In this document: positions 7,537 to 15,774 of the stretch, in pieces | How positions within the stretch are numbered: position 1 is the stretch's first letter | How the letters are laid out: each line of letters starts with the position of its first letter | NCBI GenBank assembly: GCA_002428415.1 | Contig: DIWI01000085.1 | Location: 1-32,467, forward strand | Reading direction: 5' to 3' | Source: Clostridiaceae bacterium UBA6110 | GTDB lineage: Bacteria; Bacillota; Clostridia; Clostridiales; Clostridiaceae | Length of the DNA: 32,467 nt | Position numbers and translations under genes: made by a program | The notes under the pieces: generated by a model | Told to the model about the DNA's origin: nothing | The model's database searches: none | What the model saw: only the letters and a program-made list of their open reading frames with translations

Positions 7537-8700
7537 ATGGCAGAAAAAACTTCAAGTAAAGGCAAATTTAATCTAGCCACATCAATGGGAATTGGTGCGA
7601 CCTGGTTCGGAGTTCATATGGGACCCGGAACTGCTTCAGGAAGACAGGGTTCAACCTATTACAGCACCTACGGAAACTGGGGTCTCGTCACTCCGCTGCT
7701 TGCTATGGGAATACTTGGATTCATAATCTACATCGTCGTTGAGTACTGCAGGCAGAACGGTCTTACAAAGTACAAGGATTTCTTCAACCACTTCTTCTCC
7801 CCTTATGAGAAGGTATTCAGCATACTTTTCGACATACTGTTCTTCTTCACTTACTTTATGGTTGTTGGTGCATCACTTGCAACAGGCGGAAAGATACTTG
7901 CTAACCAGATTGGCCTTCCGTATCTTGTCTGCGCCGCTATCATCGGAATCATCGCTCTTATGCTAATCATATACGGAGAAGCTCTCATACGTAACGCAAA
8001 CAGTGTAATGACATGGCTGATGCTTGCAATTATCGTTTCTCTTCTGTTCTTCTCACTCGGAAGCCCACAGTCTCAGTTCTCCACACAGTGGGCTGAAAAG
8101 ACATGGGATTCAGGAACACTCTTCCCAGCTCTCAAGGCTGCTGTAATCTATGCTTCTTTCCAGGTTACCGGAGCAATCGGATCAGTCGCATCTGTCACCA
8201 GCGGACTTAATAGCAAGGCTGAGTCAAAGTTAGCTGCAATATTCGGATTCATCACGAATTCAGTTCTGATCATAATGATCATCGTAATGCAGTACGGATT
8301 CCCACAGCTTACCAAGGCTGAAATGCCAAACTATGAGATACTTAAGCTCCTCAACATACCTATCCTCTTCTGGATGTATGTAGCACTTGTTGAACTGGCT
8401 GTTATATCTACAGTTATAGGCCTCAACAACGGAGTTGTCACTAGGATACAGAAGTATGTAAAGATAACTAACCCAATGGTCAAGAATGTGGTTCTAAATG
8501 TTATATTCATGATTGGAGCGACAGCAGTATCACTTTTCGGACTTACAAAGATAGTAGGGCCAGGATTCACAATGCTCGGCTACATGTGCCTTCCGCTTGT
8601 AATAATCCCGATACTTGTCATCGGCTACAAGAAGGTCATAAAGAACCCAAGCGAGAAACCTGATGCAGCAGCAAAAGCTCATCTTGGACTCGAAGACTAG
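7537..8700 (+). CDS. ykvI: YkvI-like membrane transporter
   Basis: This hydrophobic protein of 387 residues has about ten predicted membrane segments. The N-terminal segment GIGATWFGVHMGPGTASGRQG resembles the glycine-rich first helix of the YkvI group (COG3949) in the amino acid-polyamine-organocation type fold. I use ATG 7537 because GAGAGGAG lies 7 bases before it; an upstream in-frame start at 7492 has no ribosome site. It follows the larA-like gene by 85 bases in the same operon. By context it could import the 2-hydroxy acid or a parent amino acid, but the family's substrates are largely unknown. The C-terminal tail (KNPSEKPDAAAKAHLGLED) is polar and cytoplasmic. Confidence 0.8.
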   Translation: MAEKTSSKGKFNLATSMGIGATWFGVHMGPGTASGRQGSTYYSTYGNWGLVTPLLAMGILGFIIYIVVEYCRQNGLTKYKDFFNHFFSPYEKVFSILFDILFFFTYFMVVGASLATGGKILANQIGLPYLVCAAIIGIIALMLIIYGEALIRNANSVMTWLMLAIIVSLLFFSLGSPQSQFSTQWAEKTWDSGTLFPALKAAVIYASFQVTGAIGSVASVTSGLNSKAESKLAAIFGFITNSVLIIMIIVMQYGFPQLTKAEMPNYEILKLLNIPILFWMYVALVELAVISTVIGLNNGVVTRIQKYVKITNPMVKNVVLNVIFMIGATAVSLFGLTKIVGPGFTMLGYMCLPLVIIPILVIGYKKVIKNPSEKPDAAAKAHLGLED

Positions 8701-8758
8701 TAATATCAAAGGTTTGACTTCAGTAAATGTTGTCAGCGAGTAAGTAATATAGAAATTG

Positions 8759-8786
8759 ACAGACCCCGGTTGCCACCGGGGTCTGT
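8759..8786. terminator. Hairpin terminator between convergent genes
   Basis: ACAGACCCCGG (8759-8769) and CCGGGGTCTGT (8776-8786) form a perfect 11-bp GC-rich stem around TTGCCA. The tails are TCGTTAT forward and TCAATTTCT in reverse, so neither T tract is strong. The position between two converging genes supports a shared terminator. Confidence 0.7.
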
Positions 8787-8828
8787 TCGTTATACATAGC
8801 CATAAATTTACTGGGGGAGAACATAATG

Positions 8829-10406
8829 TCATATCTTTATTTTCTGGTTCAGATACCTTTGATAATATCTTACAATCAGGCAGGATGACAGGATGCGGAA
8901 ATCAGTATGTCCGTCTTCTATTGGAATCTGGATAATCTCGGTAATTTTCTTGATCTTGTTAAGTACTGTGTTCCTGTGCATGTAGAGGGCCTTTCCGGTT
9001 AGAGAAATGCTTCTTTCATTGAGGATGTAGTAGAACAGCACATCAAGAAGGTTCGAGTCGTTATTCGTGTCATATCTGTACAAGGCTACTATAGCTGGAT
9101 GGATCAGGTATATGATGTTGTCGTGGTGGTGCTCCTCGATAAACTTCCGGGCAGCCAGGTCTATCAGGTAATAGAAGCTGTAATCTTCATGGATGAATAC
9201 CTTGTCTGAAAGGCTTCGCCGATGAAGCGTGGTAGCAAGGCGTATCGTATCACTGGCAATGAGATGCAGAGTCCTTAGCATGTCAGGGTTCCTTGTGGAG
9301 TTACTGATACCTGCATATGCATTATAGCGGGTCATAAGCTCCTCCAGCTTGGTATAGTCAAAACCGAGCTTCTCGAAGCTGCGCTCCTCCTGAGTGTGAA
9401 GAATGACAATGTCATTGTTATATAACGTAAGATTGTCGCCTTCAAAGATTTCCATCAGTTCGTCGATAAGGTGAGTGTTAGCAAACTCATGATTATCAGA
9501 ATGCCTTACTACTATGACAGCCATGAAAGTCTTCAGGGGAAAACGGAGGTATTTTGAACGTTCTTCAATTGCCCTGGCATCTGTCAGCCTGGACTCAATG
9601 ATATCGGATATGAAAGAGGAAAACAGAATATCATTCTCAGGATTGTCTATGTTAAGATCGCTAAAGAACTTCACGACTATTGCGGATAGACAGTAGAGCA
9701 TATAGTCAACATCGACATTCCTGTGCGAAGGGTTAGTTACTATAAGGAGCTTGGCTACCGCAGCACCATTCTCATGGATCTTCAGAAAGTGATAATAGTG
9801 ATTCAGCTTTTCGGAGTGGTAGACCTCGTAGAAACCTTTCTTATAGATGCTTGTGCATGAAGTCTTAAATTTACCAGCGTCATTCTGAGGGAGATGACCT
9901 TCAGAAGTCAGGGCATCGATGCAGGCATCGCTGATATATGTCCTATCGCTTCTATAAATAACCCTCTCATATTGATTCAGAAGAAATATCGGAGCCCTTA
10001 TCAGATCAGAAGCGATTGAAAGAATGGCAGGGAGACTTTTTCCGTCGAACATAGCCTGAAGCAGAACCGTTCGCCAGTGATTGTAGCTGTGAACCAGTGT
10101 GGTGAGCCTGTTATATAAGGAAGTGATCTCCAGATCTGTCTGTATTATGTTGTGCCTGACAGATGGTTCTATGTAAGTCTTTTCAGTCTGTGCAGGAACA
10201 AATATAGTTAGGCTTTCATTGGAGCCTTCACTTTCAAGCAGGGACTTCACTGATGATGCGGAGCTTATATAAATGAAGGAGCTCGATACAGGAACGTTCT
10301 TCTTGAAGAAAAGTATCCCATTAAGCTCAGGCATATCCTCATGGGCAACCGATTTGGAAATCACATGTTTTCCAAGCACATTGACAATGAAATTAATATT
10401 TGGCAT
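8829..10406 (-). CDS. PucR/CdaR-type transcriptional regulator 1
   Basis: This 525-residue protein has the PucR-type C-terminal helix-turn-helix. Near residues 435-515 it reads LLDVLFYYILNERSISLTGKALYMHRNTVLNKIKKI. The first 120 residues are an N-terminal sensory region, followed by a GAF-like middle part (IRAPIFLLNQYERVIYRSD); both are unassigned beyond that. The start has a good ribosome site (CGGAGGAAATTCAG). It diverges from the transporter-GRE operon at 10859, so it is the likely activator of that operon. A homologous regulator of almost equal length lies at 22196-23785. The effector is unknown. Confidence 0.88.
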   Translation of the reverse strand: MPNINFIVNVLGKHVISKSVAHEDMPELNGILFFKKNVPVSSSFIYISSASSVKSLLESEGSNESLTIFVPAQTEKTYIEPSVRHNIIQTDLEITSLYNRLTTLVHSYNHWRTVLLQAMFDGKSLPAILSIASDLIRAPIFLLNQYERVIYRSDRTYISDACIDALTSEGHLPQNDAGKFKTSCTSIYKKGFYEVYHSEKLNHYYHFLKIHENGAAVAKLLIVTNPSHRNVDVDYMLYCLSAIVVKFFSDLNIDNPENDILFSSFISDIIESRLTDARAIEERSKYLRFPLKTFMAVIVVRHSDNHEFANTHLIDELMEIFEGDNLTLYNNDIVILHTQEERSFEKLGFDYTKLEELMTRYNAYAGISNSTRNPDMLRTLHLIASDTIRLATTLHRRSLSDKVFIHEDYSFYYLIDLAARKFIEEHHHDNIIYLIHPAIVALYRYDTNNDSNLLDVLFYYILNERSISLTGKALYMHRNTVLNKIKKITEIIQIPIEDGHTDFRILSSCLIVRYYQRYLNQKIKI

Positions 10407-10858
10407 CTGAATTTCCTCCGTAATGCAAGCTGCAAATCATTGATGTAAAAATATCAAGCTAATATGAAGGTGAGCAAATCGTGATTATGTATAAGATACC
10501 ATGATATGCATTAGTCTGAACATTTGCCGCTGAATCTCAAATAAAAAAACAATATTTTGCCGGCAGACAATTGAATTATAAATGAAAGGGGCTGAATATG
10601 CTACAGCAAAGAGTGTATCAGCCTATCCTGCAAGCATTGGTCTTCAGCTCTTGTTTAAGTGGATCAGACTCGCTGGGCTGATTTATTCATTTATTTATAT
10701 GAAGAATACTTATGCATTTGTCACATGGCAGATGGAATTGATTATGCGCATCGCCCAAGAATCGTCATTATATGAAAACGTAATTGTGTTAATTATTTGG
10801 CGATGATAACCTTATCAGGAAAAGTACTTTCAAAATTGATTAAAGGGGAGATTAAGCC
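10407..10858. other. Divergent intergenic region between PucR regulator 1 and the GRE operon
   Basis: This AT-rich region of about 450 bases should carry both divergent promoters and a PucR binding site. I see no near-consensus promoter with 17-base spacing. A separated inverted repeat, CATCGCCCAA (about 10749-10758) against TTTGGCGATG (about 10796-10805), could fold with one mismatch. AAAGGGGAG just before 10859 is the ribosome site of the transporter. A 74-codon frame (10582-10806) is open but unconvincing. Confidence 0.5.
10598..10681 (+). CDS. Possible 27-residue leader peptide
   Basis: ATG at 10598 follows AAAGGGG with 6-7 base spacing and opens a frame ending at TGA 10679-10681. The peptide starts MLQQRVYQPILQALVFSS and resembles no family I know. 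Because a real-looking ribosome site precedes it in the leader of the transporter-GRE operon, it may be a regulatory leader peptide, but chance is equally likely. Confidence 0.2.
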   Translation: MLQQRVYQPILQALVFSSCLSGSDSLG

Positions 10859-12157
10859 ATGTCATTATACTTATGCCTGTTTGCCATCCTTGCTGCCATA
10901 GTAATCGGATGGAAGTTCAACTTCAATACTGGAATCCTGGCCATGGGCTTTGCATTCATAATCGGAAACCTGGTAATGGGACTTAAGGTATCTGAGATAA
11001 TCAGCTTCTGGCCTACCAACATCGTATTCTTCCTTATCGCGATATCATTGTTCTTTACTTATGCTACTAGCAACGGAACCATGACCCTTGTCGGGGAGAA
11101 GCTTCTATATGCCATGAACGGCAACGCAAAGCTTATACCGTGGGTCATCGCCCTTGTGAGTGCAGTTGTTGCTTTCCTTGGTGCTGGTGCATCTACACCA
11201 GCCATAGTCGGACCACTTGCATTTGCACTTGGTATCCCGGCAGGAATACATCCTGTAATGATAGCCGTAACAGTAGGCTGCGCAACCCTTATCGGAGCCG
11301 ATAATCCAATAAATGGATTTGGCGGAGTCATTTCAAAGAACCTAATTGAAAAGGCCGGTTATGGCGATGCATCGTTCACAATAGCGAACTATGTATGGAT
11401 CAACAGCGCATTCAAGCAGATCTTCATAATCGCAATATTCTATATCGTATTCAAATGCTACAAGGCAAAGAGAGTAGAGATACAGAAGCCGAAGGATTTC
11501 GACGATATACAGAAAAAGACACTTTGGCTGATTCTTGCTGCATTCGCATTCATGGTGCTGCCTACTGTGATCAACACCTGGGTACCTGGAATTAAGCTTG
11601 TGAAGGCACTTGCAACATTCTCACAGCCACAGGTAATCATGGTCATCGCAGCCATCCTTGCAAGAGCCCTCAAGCTCGGAGATGAGAAGGATATCATAAG
11701 AAAACTTCCGATGAACACCATACTCATGATCGCTGGAGTTGCCCTTCTTCTTGGAATAGCCAAGGAAGCTGGACTTGTCGATCAGATAGCCTCAATACTC
11801 ACGAACAACATACCTAAGTTCTGGGTACCAGCAATGCTTGTTCTGTTCGCGGCATTCCTGAGCTTCTTCTCAAGCGGAACATCCGTAGTATGTCCTCTGA
11901 TGTACCCGCTGGTGCCTGTCCTTGCAACATCGCTGAGCCTCAACCCGGTAATGCTGTTCTCATGCATATTCATAGGAGCTATGGCATCATCACTTTCACC
12001 GTTCTCAACAGGCGGTGCAATGGTAATATCCGGTTGTCCTGACCCTAAGATCAAAGAGCAGCTCACAACCTGGATGATTCCAGTGTCTGCTGTGGTCGTA
12101 CCGGCAATCTGTATAGTTCTGGCAACAGTAGGTCTATTCGGATTATTCTCAGTTTGA
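10859..12157 (+). CDS. MatC-like carboxylate transporter (ion transporter superfamily)
   Basis: This 432-residue integral membrane protein has about eleven or twelve hydrophobic segments. The N-terminal half (LAILAAIVIGWKFNFNTGILAM through FWPTNIVFFLIAISLFF) resembles the MatC N-terminal domain of malonate/dicarboxylate carriers. The segments GAGASTPAIVGPLAFALGIPAGI and FFSSGTSVVCPLMYPLVPVL look like the paired substrate-binding loops of the ion transporter superfamily, which includes SLC13-type carboxylate carriers. It lies first in the operon, 18 bases before the GRE gene. Context suggests that it imports the GRE substrate, likely a mono- or dicarboxylic acid. Confidence 0.8.
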   Translation: MSLYLCLFAILAAIVIGWKFNFNTGILAMGFAFIIGNLVMGLKVSEIISFWPTNIVFFLIAISLFFTYATSNGTMTLVGEKLLYAMNGNAKLIPWVIALVSAVVAFLGAGASTPAIVGPLAFALGIPAGIHPVMIAVTVGCATLIGADNPINGFGGVISKNLIEKAGYGDASFTIANYVWINSAFKQIFIIAIFYIVFKCYKAKRVEIQKPKDFDDIQKKTLWLILAAFAFMVLPTVINTWVPGIKLVKALATFSQPQVIMVIAAILARALKLGDEKDIIRKLPMNTILMIAGVALLLGIAKEAGLVDQIASILTNNIPKFWVPAMLVLFAAFLSFFSSGTSVVCPLMYPLVPVLATSLSLNPVMLFSCIFIGAMASSLSPFSTGGAMVISGCPDPKIKEQLTTWMIPVSAVVVPAICIVLATVGLFGLFSV

Positions 12158-12175
12158 TAGAAGAAAGGCATTGAA

Positions 12176-14578
12176 ATGAACTTAAGAATACAGAAAATGA
12201 AGGAAAGTCTAAGAATAAGCAAGTATCCGCTCTGCATTGAGCTGTTCAGGCTTGCGAACGAATCCCTTGACAAGACCGTCGGTGAGCCGATGATAACGAG
12301 AAGGGCGAAGCTGCACGAGCACATACTTGATAATATAACCATATTCATCGAGGAGGATGACCTCCTCTGCGGTTCAGGAGCAAGCAAGCCATTCGGAATG
12401 GAGATGCAGTACGAGTACGGCGTCTGGACCAGGGATGAAGTGGAGTCGCTGAAGAGCGAGATATACACCATAACTCCTGAGGACGAAGATGAGCTTTACG
12501 AGCTCAACAAGAGGTTTGCAGACAATGCGCTTAACAGTAACCTGGTTGATGCATTGTCAAAGTCCCTGGGTATGAACGAGCGCATGTGGCCATTCATGAA
12601 ATCAGGTTGTATCCTTCCTCCGTGGAAGGACAAGAAGGGCGGATCAGGCGGAGGCTTCGCGATGTCGGGCTATGGCCTCGGGCCAGGCTTCTTCCTTGTA
12701 TGCATCGACTTCGAGAAGATCATAAAAGAAGGCGCCAAATCCATAATAGAAGAGGCCAGAAGAAACATCAGGGAACTGAGGTATACGACTGCAGACAGCA
12801 TCGAAAAGCAGAACTTCTGGGAAGCGGTCATCCGTGTCTACGAGGCATGGGTGAGGTTTGCAGGACGCTATGCTGATGTTGCTGAAAAAATGGCAGCTGA
12901 AGATAAGGACGAGACCAGGAAATCGGAACTCCTTGAAATGGCAAGGATCTGTCGTAAGGTTCCATACGAGCCTGCCGACAGCTTCCATGAAGCCATGCAG
13001 TCCTTCTGGTTCACATTCCTCCTGGCTTGCCCATCACCTACGACCACTGCGGGACGCTTCGACCAGTACATGTACCCGTACTACAAGAAGGACATCGAGG
13101 CCGGCATCATGACCGATGAGAAGGTCCTTGAGCTTATTGAGATCATGCGCTGCAAGTGCATGAAGATAAACAGGGTATCAGGAAAAGCCAACAGGGCCAA
13201 GAATTCAGGAATGGCAAAATGGTATAACTGGACGATCGGTGGAGTTGACGAAAACGGAAACGATGCTACAAATGAACTGTCATACCTGTTGCTTGAATCA
13301 GCAAGGGATACGAATCTTCCACACTTTACCGTTACCGTCAGGGTACATGAGAATTCCCCCAGGGAATTTCTACTCAAGGCTCTGCAGGTCGTAAAGACTG
13401 GAATGGGTATGCCAGCCTTCCTTGGCGACAACAGCTATATCAAGTTCTTCACTGACGGAGGAATGGACCTGGCTGAAGCAAGGGACTACTGCGCGACAGG
13501 CTGTGTCGATGGCAACATTCCAGCGAAGACAAGGAGTCAGGTTGTAACGTTCTTCATTATCGCCCAGGCCTTCGATATCTTCATGCACAACGGGTACTGC
13601 AGGTACACCAACGAGCAGGTAGGCATAGAAAGCGGCGATGTGACAAAAATGGCCACGTTCGATGAATTCAAACATGCATTCTTCAGGCAGTTCGACTATC
13701 TGCTGCATCTTGCAGCTGAAAGGAACAATGTTGAGCTGATCGCTGAAAGGGAGCTTTTCCCGGATCCGTTCCGCTCGGCTCTCATGGAGGGCGGTGTGAG
13801 TCTCGGCAAGGACATGCTTGACAGACATTTCGATTTCGAGAACGGCAGCCTGCTTGGAGCAGTCGGAGGAGTCAATACAGGTGATTCCCTGGCGGCCATA
13901 AAGGAACTTGTTTATAACAAGAAGAAATATACAATGGAGGAGCTTCTCAGGGCACTCGACGCCAACTGGGAGGGCTATGACGATATGCGGCAGGACTTCA
14001 TCGCCGTGCCAAAATACGGTAACAATGAGGACATGCCGGACCAGCTGGTAGCCGAAGTATATAAGTTCTTTGCAGACACCTGCAGTACGATGGACACGGC
14101 ATACGGCGGCAAGGTGGTACCAAACGCAATATCCATATCAGCCCATCAGCCAGGAGGAGCAAGCACAGGAGCAACTCCAGACGGAAGACGGACTGGCGAG
14201 GTGCTTGCAGATGCATCGCTCTCACCTGACCATGGCAAGGACAAGAACGGCCCACTTGCAGTACTCCAGAGCGCCATGAAGGTCAACCAGGACCCTTACC
14301 AGGGGACTCTTCTGAACATGAAGTTCCATCCGAGTGCGCTCAAGACTGATGACGACCTTGCAAAGCTCGGGGATGTCGTTAAGACCTACCTTACCAATGG
14401 AGGAAAGCATGTCCAGTTCAACGTGGTGACAAAAGAGGACATGATTGACGCAAAAGCCCATCCGGAGGAACATCAGGAGCTGATAGTAAGGGTCGCAGGC
14501 TACAGTGCGTACTTCACGAGGCTCAGTGAAGCCATCCAGGATGAGGTCATAGAGAGGACTTCGTTTGAGTACGCTTGA
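12176..14578 (+). CDS. Glycyl radical enzyme of unassigned specificity (C-V-D active-site variant)
   Basis: This 800-residue pyruvate formate-lyase-like protein has a PFL domain (about residues 10-650) and a C-terminal glycyl radical domain. The radical glycine is Gly775 in RVAGYSAYF, 25 residues from the end. The catalytic cysteine is Cys443 in DYCATGCVDG, with an extra Cys440 three residues earlier. It lacks the adjacent cysteine pair of pyruvate formate-lyase. Dehydratase and C-N or C-S lyase types such as CutC, glycerol dehydratase and HypD carry Glu two residues after the cysteine (C-V-E); here this is Asp445. The length fits glycerol dehydratase or HypD (about 790), and is shorter than benzylsuccinate synthase or 4-hydroxyphenylacetate decarboxylase. 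Downstream motifs GATPDGRR and HVQFNVV are standard. Its own activase overlaps it, and carboxylate transporters flank it. The substrate is unknown; a dehydratase, decarboxylase or C-C lyase is possible. Confidence 0.93.
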   Translation: MNLRIQKMKESLRISKYPLCIELFRLANESLDKTVGEPMITRRAKLHEHILDNITIFIEEDDLLCGSGASKPFGMEMQYEYGVWTRDEVESLKSEIYTITPEDEDELYELNKRFADNALNSNLVDALSKSLGMNERMWPFMKSGCILPPWKDKKGGSGGGFAMSGYGLGPGFFLVCIDFEKIIKEGAKSIIEEARRNIRELRYTTADSIEKQNFWEAVIRVYEAWVRFAGRYADVAEKMAAEDKDETRKSELLEMARICRKVPYEPADSFHEAMQSFWFTFLLACPSPTTTAGRFDQYMYPYYKKDIEAGIMTDEKVLELIEIMRCKCMKINRVSGKANRAKNSGMAKWYNWTIGGVDENGNDATNELSYLLLESARDTNLPHFTVTVRVHENSPREFLLKALQVVKTGMGMPAFLGDNSYIKFFTDGGMDLAEARDYCATGCVDGNIPAKTRSQVVTFFIIAQAFDIFMHNGYCRYTNEQVGIESGDVTKMATFDEFKHAFFRQFDYLLHLAAERNNVELIAERELFPDPFRSALMEGGVSLGKDMLDRHFDFENGSLLGAVGGVNTGDSLAAIKELVYNKKKYTMEELLRALDANWEGYDDMRQDFIAVPKYGNNEDMPDQLVAEVYKFFADTCSTMDTAYGGKVVPNAISISAHQPGGASTGATPDGRRTGEVLADASLSPDHGKDKNGPLAVLQSAMKVNQDPYQGTLLNMKFHPSALKTDDDLAKLGDVVKTYLTNGGKHVQFNVVTKEDMIDAKAHPEEHQELIVRVAGYSAYFTRLSEAIQDEVIERTSFEYA

Positions 14579-15476
14579 TTCAAAGGGGACAATATTCAAC
14601 ATACAGCACTATTCCATACATGATGGACCGGGCATCCGCACCAGCGTTTTCCTGAAGGGATGCCCACTATCCTGTCTGTGGTGCCAAAATCCGGAGTCGA
14701 ACTCTGTCCGACCGCAGTTAATGTATAACAGGGATACCTGTACAGGCTGCCTCGGATGTATCGGAACCTGCCCACAGAATGCTATAAGACGTGACAAAGA
14801 CAAGGTAATGACCGACAGGGCACTTTGCACAGGCTGCGGTGCATGTGCAGTGTCATGCCCTTCGAGATCGCGGACAATTATGGGGAAAACCATGACCTCG
14901 GATGAAGTATATCTGGAGGTTGCGAAGGATGCCTTGTTCTACCGAAATTCTGGCGGAGGTGTTACACTTACCGGCGGAGAGGTGCTTTTCCAGCCGATTT
15001 TTGCCAGGGACATCCTCAGAAAATGTATGGAAAACAACATACATACTGCAATCGAGACCTGCGGTTATACAGACTGGAGGGCCTTTTTGGAGATCCTTCC
15101 ATACGTCGACCTGGTAATCTATGACATCAAGCATATGGACAGCACGATGCACAGGAAGGGTACTGGAGTGGGGAATGAAAGGATCCTTGAGAACCTGGCA
15201 AGGATCTCAAGAGAAATGAGCATTCCCATAATTGCAAGGACCCCTATAATCCCCGGATACAATGATACTGAGGAGAATGCGCACCTCATGGCGGCCTTCT
15301 TGAGAGACAACGTAAAGACCTGTAAGGAGGTTGACCTCCTGCCATACCATAGCCTTGGAGTCGGCAAGAAAAGCCAGCTTGAGGAAGATTCGGTGTTTAT
15401 AAGCCATGCGCCGGGAGAGGGCGAGATGGAGCATCTTAGAACCATAATACGTTCATACGGGATAGAGGTATATTGA
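14565..15476 (+). CDS. Glycyl radical enzyme activase (radical SAM, two ferredoxin-type clusters)
   Basis: This 303-residue radical SAM protein creates the glycyl radical on the upstream enzyme. The SAM cluster motif is Cys33-x3-Cys37-x2-Cys40 (GCPLSCLWCQNPES). Two further [4Fe-4S] motifs follow: Cys59/62/65/69 (CTGCLGCIGTC) and Cys88/91/94/98 (CTGCGACAVSC). This ferredoxin-like insert is typical of activases for non-PFL enzymes. The motif YSIHDGPGIRTSVFLKGC is standard. I accept a TTG start at 14565 because AGAGAGGA ends 6 bases before it and no ATG or GTG fits between it and the conserved GTIFNIQHYS. The frame overlaps the GRE stop by 14 bases, so translation is coupled. A terminator follows at 15525. 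Confidence 0.94.
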   Translation: MSTLDSKGTIFNIQHYSIHDGPGIRTSVFLKGCPLSCLWCQNPESNSVRPQLMYNRDTCTGCLGCIGTCPQNAIRRDKDKVMTDRALCTGCGACAVSCPSRSRTIMGKTMTSDEVYLEVAKDALFYRNSGGGVTLTGGEVLFQPIFARDILRKCMENNIHTAIETCGYTDWRAFLEILPYVDLVIYDIKHMDSTMHRKGTGVGNERILENLARISREMSIPIIARTPIIPGYNDTEENAHLMAAFLRDNVKTCKEVDLLPYHSLGVGKKSQLEEDSVFISHAPGEGEMEHLRTIIRSYGIEVY

Positions 15477-15524
15477 CAGGCAGAGGCCTGACGTTTAAAC
15501 TGCTACCGCAATACCACCTTATAT

Positions 15525-15555
15525 TCGGCTTGAGTTCGCTCGGGCCGATTTTTTT
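15525..15555 (+). terminator. Intrinsic terminator after the activase gene
   Basis: TCGGCTTGAG (15525-15534) pairs with CTCGGGCCGA (15539-15548) including two G-U pairs, around the stable TTCG tetraloop. Seven T follow. It divides the GRE operon from the CitMHS operon. Confidence 0.9.
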
Positions 15556-15651
15556 GCACTTATGAGAACATGGTCTGTTATCCAAAGAATTCGCGGCCAC
15601 TGGCAAGGATTGGTGAACAGGGTTACTTATGTGAAGTAAACGATTTTTCCA

Positions 15652-15670
15652 TATGTGCAGTTTGCACATA
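15652..15670. promoter_or_regulatory. Perfect palindrome upstream of the CitMHS operon
   Basis: TATGTGCA (15652-15659) and TGCACATA (15663-15670) form a perfect inverted repeat around GTT, 105 bases upstream of the transporter start. It overlaps a possible -35 box (TTGCAC, 15662-15667); the nearest -10-like string (TATACA, 15687) is 19 bases away. The A tract after it would also make it a minus-strand terminator, but there is no minus-strand gene upstream, so an operator is more likely. The rest of 15556-15774 holds no gene that I can see. Confidence 0.5.
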
Positions 15671-15774
15671 AAAAAAGATGTAAATCTATACATTCTGTAC
15701 CTATAGTAAAAAAATCCCGGAGCATACAATTGAGTCAACCGGTTAAAAGAAAGAATAAAAGGAGATTTTAGAGA

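Noticed and set aside
8827..8889. Short plus-strand frame starting ATG 8827 after GGGGGAG, about 20 residues
   Set aside because: It lies antisense in the 3' end of the PucR gene, has no family resemblance and is very short; the ribosome-like string is probably chance.
10582..10806. 74-residue open frame upstream of the MatC-like transporter
   Set aside because: It has no ribosome site of its own and no recognisable family, and it overlaps a shorter frame with a better ribosome site. Probably non-coding leader.
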